From an uncultured Pseudomonadota bacterium (lineage in GTDB: Bacteria; Pseudomonadota; Gammaproteobacteria; Burkholderiales; SG8-39): a DNA stretch of 16,963 nt. The notes beneath the pieces are model-generated. The model saw nothing but the letters and a program-made list of their open reading frames with translations, had not been told where the DNA came from and made no database searches. Positions 14,226 through 16,963 of the stretch are shown in pieces. Positions within the stretch are counted from its first letter, which is position 1. Every line of letters starts with the position of its first letter. Location: the NCBI GenBank assembly GCA_903909415.1, contig CAIVVS010000176.1:1-16963 (forward strand), read 5' to 3'. The position numbers and the translations under genes are program-made.

Positions 14226-15036
14226 GGACATGTCCCGTAGTTTACCGGTTCTGCTGGTGCTGATGTCCCTGATCCTCGGAGGATGTGGATGGGGCGGCAA
14301 GGCCAACGACCCCACCATCGGCTGGTCGGCGGCGCGGCTTTACAAGGAAGCCAAGGAAGAACTCGACGCGCGCAACTACGAGCAGGCGATCAAGCTCTAC
14401 GAGTCGCTGGACACGCGCTTTCCGTATGGCCGCTACGCGCAGCAGTCCCAGCTGGAAGTGGCCTATGCCTACTACAAGACCGGCGAGCAGGCCTCCGCGG
14501 TGGCCGCGTCCGAGCGTTTCATCAAGCTCTATCCCGGCAACGCGAACATCGACTACGCGCTGTACATCAAGGGCCTGGCCTACTTCAACGAGGACCGCGG
14601 CATCATGGCGCGGCTGTCGGACCAGGACCCGTCCGAGCGCGACCCGAAGTCCTCGCGCGATGCGTTCGACACCTTCCGCGAGCTGACCACCAAGTTCCCG
14701 GACAGCAAGTACACGCCGGACGCGATCGCGCGCATGAAGTACCTGGTGAACGCGCTGGCGAACCACGAAGTGCACGTCGCGCGCTACTACATGCGCCGCG
14801 GCGCCTACGTCGCGGCGATCAACCGCTGCCAGTTCGCGCTGCAGAACTACCCGCAGTCGCCGGCGCTGGAGGAGGCGTTGTTCGTGATGATCAAGGCCTA
14901 TGACGCGCTCAACATGGCAGACCTGCGCGACAGCACCGACAAGGTGATGCGCACCAACTTCCCGAACAGCGAGTACTTCAAGCGCGGCCTGAACAGGACG
15001 GCGCCGTGGTGGAAGTTCTGGGACCCGAACTGGTGA
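14224..15036 (+). CDS. bamD: BamD (ComL/YfiO) outer-membrane assembly lipoprotein
   Basis: 270-aa essential lipoprotein of the BAM complex that sits on the periplasmic face of the outer membrane and recruits barrel substrates. The signal peptide ends in a clean lipobox LGGC with the lipidated Cys at residue 21. The rest is helical TPR repeats: AKEELDARNYEQAIKLYESL, then YAQQSQLEVAYAYYKTG, KFPDSKYTPDA, and VARYYMRRGAYVAAINRCQ, all typical of BamD, with the ending WWKFW. Length is slightly above E. coli BamD (245 aa). ATG 14224 and ATG 14230 are both possible; a TTG at 14212 would precede an unneeded extension. The ribosome site is weak (GGCAG). It has its own promoter, diverges from rluD, and ends 38 nt before a strong terminator. 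BamE at the left edge is a partner in the same complex. Confidence 0.95.
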   Translation: MDMSRSLPVLLVLMSLILGGCGWGGKANDPTIGWSAARLYKEAKEELDARNYEQAIKLYESLDTRFPYGRYAQQSQLEVAYAYYKTGEQASAVAASERFIKLYPGNANIDYALYIKGLAYFNEDRGIMARLSDQDPSERDPKSSRDAFDTFRELTTKFPDSKYTPDAIARMKYLVNALANHEVHVARYYMRRGAYVAAINRCQFALQNYPQSPALEEALFVMIKAYDALNMADLRDSTDKVMRTNFPNSEYFKRGLNRTAPWWKFWDPNW

Positions 15037-15073
15037 TGAGGCCGGGCACCACGCGCCGGGGGCGCGGGACCTG

Positions 15074-15098
15074 AAAAGGGGGCTTCGGCCCCCTTTTT
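15074..15098. terminator. Strong bidirectional intrinsic terminator between bamD and yoaA
   Basis: Six G-C pairs (15078-15083 with 15088-15093) close a TTCG tetraloop, flanked by AAAA on the left and TTTTT on the right. The A/T runs extend the stem to ten pairs and give a U-tract on both strands. It lies between convergent bamD and yoaA, and its edge touches the yoaA stop codon (15098-15100). Confidence 0.93.
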
Positions 15099-16963
15099 CA
15101 TTTCCGGTCGAAGAAGGCCACCACTTCCGCCTCGTTGCGGGTGCGCTTCATCGGCGGCAGGCTGGCCACCAGCTTGCGCCCGTAGGGGCGCGAAGCCAGC
15201 CGGTTGTCGCAGATCACCAGCACGCCGCGGTCGCGCTCGTCGCGTATCAGGCGCCCCGCGCCCTGCTTGAGCGTGATGGCCGCCTGCGGCAGCTGGTACT
15301 CCATGAACGGGTTGCGGCCCTGCTTCTCCAGCCATTCCAGCCGCGCCTGCATCAGCGGGTCGTCCGGCGGGGCGAACGGCAGCTTGTCGATCACCACCAC
15401 AGACAGCGCATCGCCGCGCACGTCCACGCCTTCCCAGAAGCTGCTGCTGGCCACCAGCACCGCGTTGCCGAGCTTGCGGAAGCGCTCCAGCAGTTCGCTC
15501 CTCGTGCCCTCGCCCTGCAGCAGCACCGGGAAGTCCAACTGCTCGCGGCGCAGAGCCTCCGTTAGGAACTCGTGCGCGGCGCGCATCGCCCGCAGCGTGG
15601 TGAACAACAGGAAGGCCCCGCCGCCGCTGGCGCGGATCACCGGCAGCGCCGCCTCGACGACGGCGCGCGTGTGGTCCGGGGTGTTCGGCTCGGGCAGGTC
15701 CTGCGGCAGGTAGAGCAGCGCCTGCTTCGGGTAGTCGAACGGACTCTGCCAGAAGCCGGTCTGCGAATCCTCCAGGCCGAGTTCGCGCTGGTAGTGGCCG
15801 AAATCCCCGCCCACCGCCAGCGTCGCCGAGGTGAAGATCCAGGCGCGCGGATGGCCGCGCGCATCGCCGTCCACCTGGCGCCGGAACGTTTCCGCCACCG
15901 ACAGCGGGCTCGCGTGGAGCTGCAGGTGGTTGCCGCCCACCTCGACCCAGCGCACCAGGCCGTCGGCTTCGAGCTGCTCGGCGGCGCTCATCGGGCCGGC
16001 CGCCGCGGGGCGCGCGGCGGCGTTCTGCTCGCCCAGCCAGCGCCCGATGCGCGCGTGCAGCTCCAGCGCGCGCGCCCGGCAGCGCGCCAGGCCCTCGCTG
16101 CGCTCAGCCACCGGAGCGAAGCCGCGCGCCAGCGCGTTCAGCGCCACGCCCAGCATGGTGATCGCGGGAGCCAGCTCGCGCTCGCGCGCAAGCGCCTGGC
16201 CGTGGATGCGCCCGGCCTGCTGGCGTGGCGCCAGGCGCAGGTCGCGCGCGGCCTTCTCCAGTTGCGCGCCCAGTTCCAGCAGCGCCGGCATGTCGCGCGC
16301 GCCGGCCAGCGCCTCGGCGCGCGCGTCGCGCGCAAGTTCGATGCACTGCGAGGTGGAACTGGTCTCGCCGAAGAACACCGTGGCGATCTCGGGCAGCTGG
16401 TGCGCCTCGTCGAGGATCACCGCGTTGCAGGCCGGCAGCAGCTCGCCCATGCCCTCGTCGCGCAACACCACGTCGGCGAAGAACAGGTGGTGGTTCACCA
16501 CCACGATGTCGGATTCCAGCGCGGCGCGGCGCGCCTTCATCAGGAAGCAGTCCGACAGGTTCGGGCATTGCTGCCCCAGGCAGTTGTCGCGCGTGGAGGT
16601 CGCGTAGCCCCAGGCCGCGGCGTCCTCGGGCACGGCCGCGAGCTCGGCCTTGTCACCGTCCTTCGATATCCGCGCGAAGCGCGCGATGGTCTGCAGGTGG
16701 GCCACGTCCTGGCGGCTGGGCAGCATGCCCTCCTTGATGTTGCGCTCCAGGTGGTAGTGGCAGACGTAGTTGGCGCGGCCCTTGAGCAGCGCGATGGTGG
16801 CGGGCACGCCCAGCGCGTCGCGCACCGTGGGCAGGTCGCGCCGGAACAGCTGATCCTGCAGGGTCTTGGTGCCGGTGGAGATGATCACCTTGCCGCCGGC
16901 GAGCAATGCCGGGACGAGGTAGGCCACGGTCTTGCCGGTGCCGGTGCCGGCCTCGAGGATCAA
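15098..16963 (-). CDS. yoaA: YoaA/DinG-family Fe-S ATP-dependent DNA helicase, 5' end cut by window
   Basis: Superfamily 2 XPD-like helicase acting 5' to 3' in DNA repair or replication-conflict resolution. 621 residues are visible; comparison with E. coli YoaA (636 aa) suggests about 40 N-terminal residues lie beyond the window, and the first visible codon is an internal Leu (TTG), not the start. It has Walker A EAGTGTGKT (4-12), four Fe-S cluster Cys (68, 128, 133, 139; the last three in DNCLGQQCPNLSDC), VVVNHHLFFAD, DEAH (185-188), FTSATL, SSSFWEGVDVRGD, and the final motif LKQGAGRLIRDERDRGVL. The nearest match from memory is YoaA, more than DinG. It converges on bamD and ends at the shared terminator. 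Confidence 0.93.
   Translation of the reverse strand: MILEAGTGTGKTVAYLVPALLAGGKVIISTGTKTLQDQLFRRDLPTVRDALGVPATIALLKGRANYVCHYHLERNIKEGMLPSRQDVAHLQTIARFARISKDGDKAELAAVPEDAAAWGYATSTRDNCLGQQCPNLSDCFLMKARRAALESDIVVVNHHLFFADVVLRDEGMGELLPACNAVILDEAHQLPEIATVFFGETSSTSQCIELARDARAEALAGARDMPALLELGAQLEKAARDLRLAPRQQAGRIHGQALARERELAPAITMLGVALNALARGFAPVAERSEGLARCRARALELHARIGRWLGEQNAAARPAAAGPMSAAEQLEADGLVRWVEVGGNHLQLHASPLSVAETFRRQVDGDARGHPRAWIFTSATLAVGGDFGHYQRELGLEDSQTGFWQSPFDYPKQALLYLPQDLPEPNTPDHTRAVVEAALPVIRASGGGAFLLFTTLRAMRAAHEFLTEALRREQLDFPVLLQGEGTRSELLERFRKLGNAVLVASSSFWEGVDVRGDALSVVVIDKLPFAPPDDPLMQARLEWLEKQGRNPFMEYQLPQAAITLKQGAGRLIRDERDRGVLVICDNRLASRPYGRKLVASLPPMKRTRNEAEVVAFFDRK

Noticed and set aside
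1..16963. CRISPR array, tRNA, rRNA, insertion sequence or prophage
   Set aside because: No regularly spaced repeats, no cloverleaf or rRNA signature, no transposase or integrase motif seen on either strand.

Overview
This is a high-GC window (roughly two thirds G+C or more by eye, codon third positions almost all G/C) from a Gram-negative chromosome. The genes bamE, fur, bamD, rluD, pgeF, yoaA, ppk1 and ppx, together with a c-type-heme Tll0287/HAMP sensor beside a Ser/Thr kinase, point to a Betaproteobacterium, plausibly Rhodocyclales or Nitrosomonadales. The genus cannot be fixed from the sequence alone. I see no tRNA, rRNA, IS element, phage gene or CRISPR array; the window reads as core chromosome with one unusual signalling cassette and one small local duplication.

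Layout. (1) 1-1105: bamE (leftward, cut by the window edge) diverges from fur. (2) 1284-4090: a rightward three-gene operon made of a membrane sensor with a periplasmic CxxCH heme site and HAMP but no output domain, a soluble Ser/Thr protein kinase ending in two copies of a ~60-residue domain, and a SixA-type phosphohistidine phosphatase overlapping the kinase stop by ATGA. (3) 4142-6686, leftward: ppx followed by an orphan mlaF-like ATPase gene. Between them lies a perfect 54-bp copy of the 3' end of ppx. (4) 6829-8910: ppk1, divergent from ppx. (5) 8938-14225, leftward: rluD-pgeF-ZIP transporter-mak, tightly packed (GTGA and ATGA overlaps, then a 34-bp gap), then an OprB-like porin with its own promoter. 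(6) 14224-15036: bamD, divergent from rluD, with a TATAAT promoter and a strong TTCG-loop terminator shared with the convergent yoaA. (7) 15098-16963: yoaA/dinG helicase, missing its N-terminus at the window edge.

Functionally, the window joins outer-membrane biogenesis (BamD, BamE, a porin that the BAM complex would assemble, an MlaF-like ATPase), metal homeostasis (Fur, ZIP), polyphosphate metabolism (PPK1, PPX) and housekeeping (RluD, PgeF, YoaA). The best candidate for an under-described system is the heme sensor / Ser-Thr kinase / SixA cassette. Other points to check are the Tyr in the H-loop of the orphan MlaF-like ATPase and the duplicated ppx tail.
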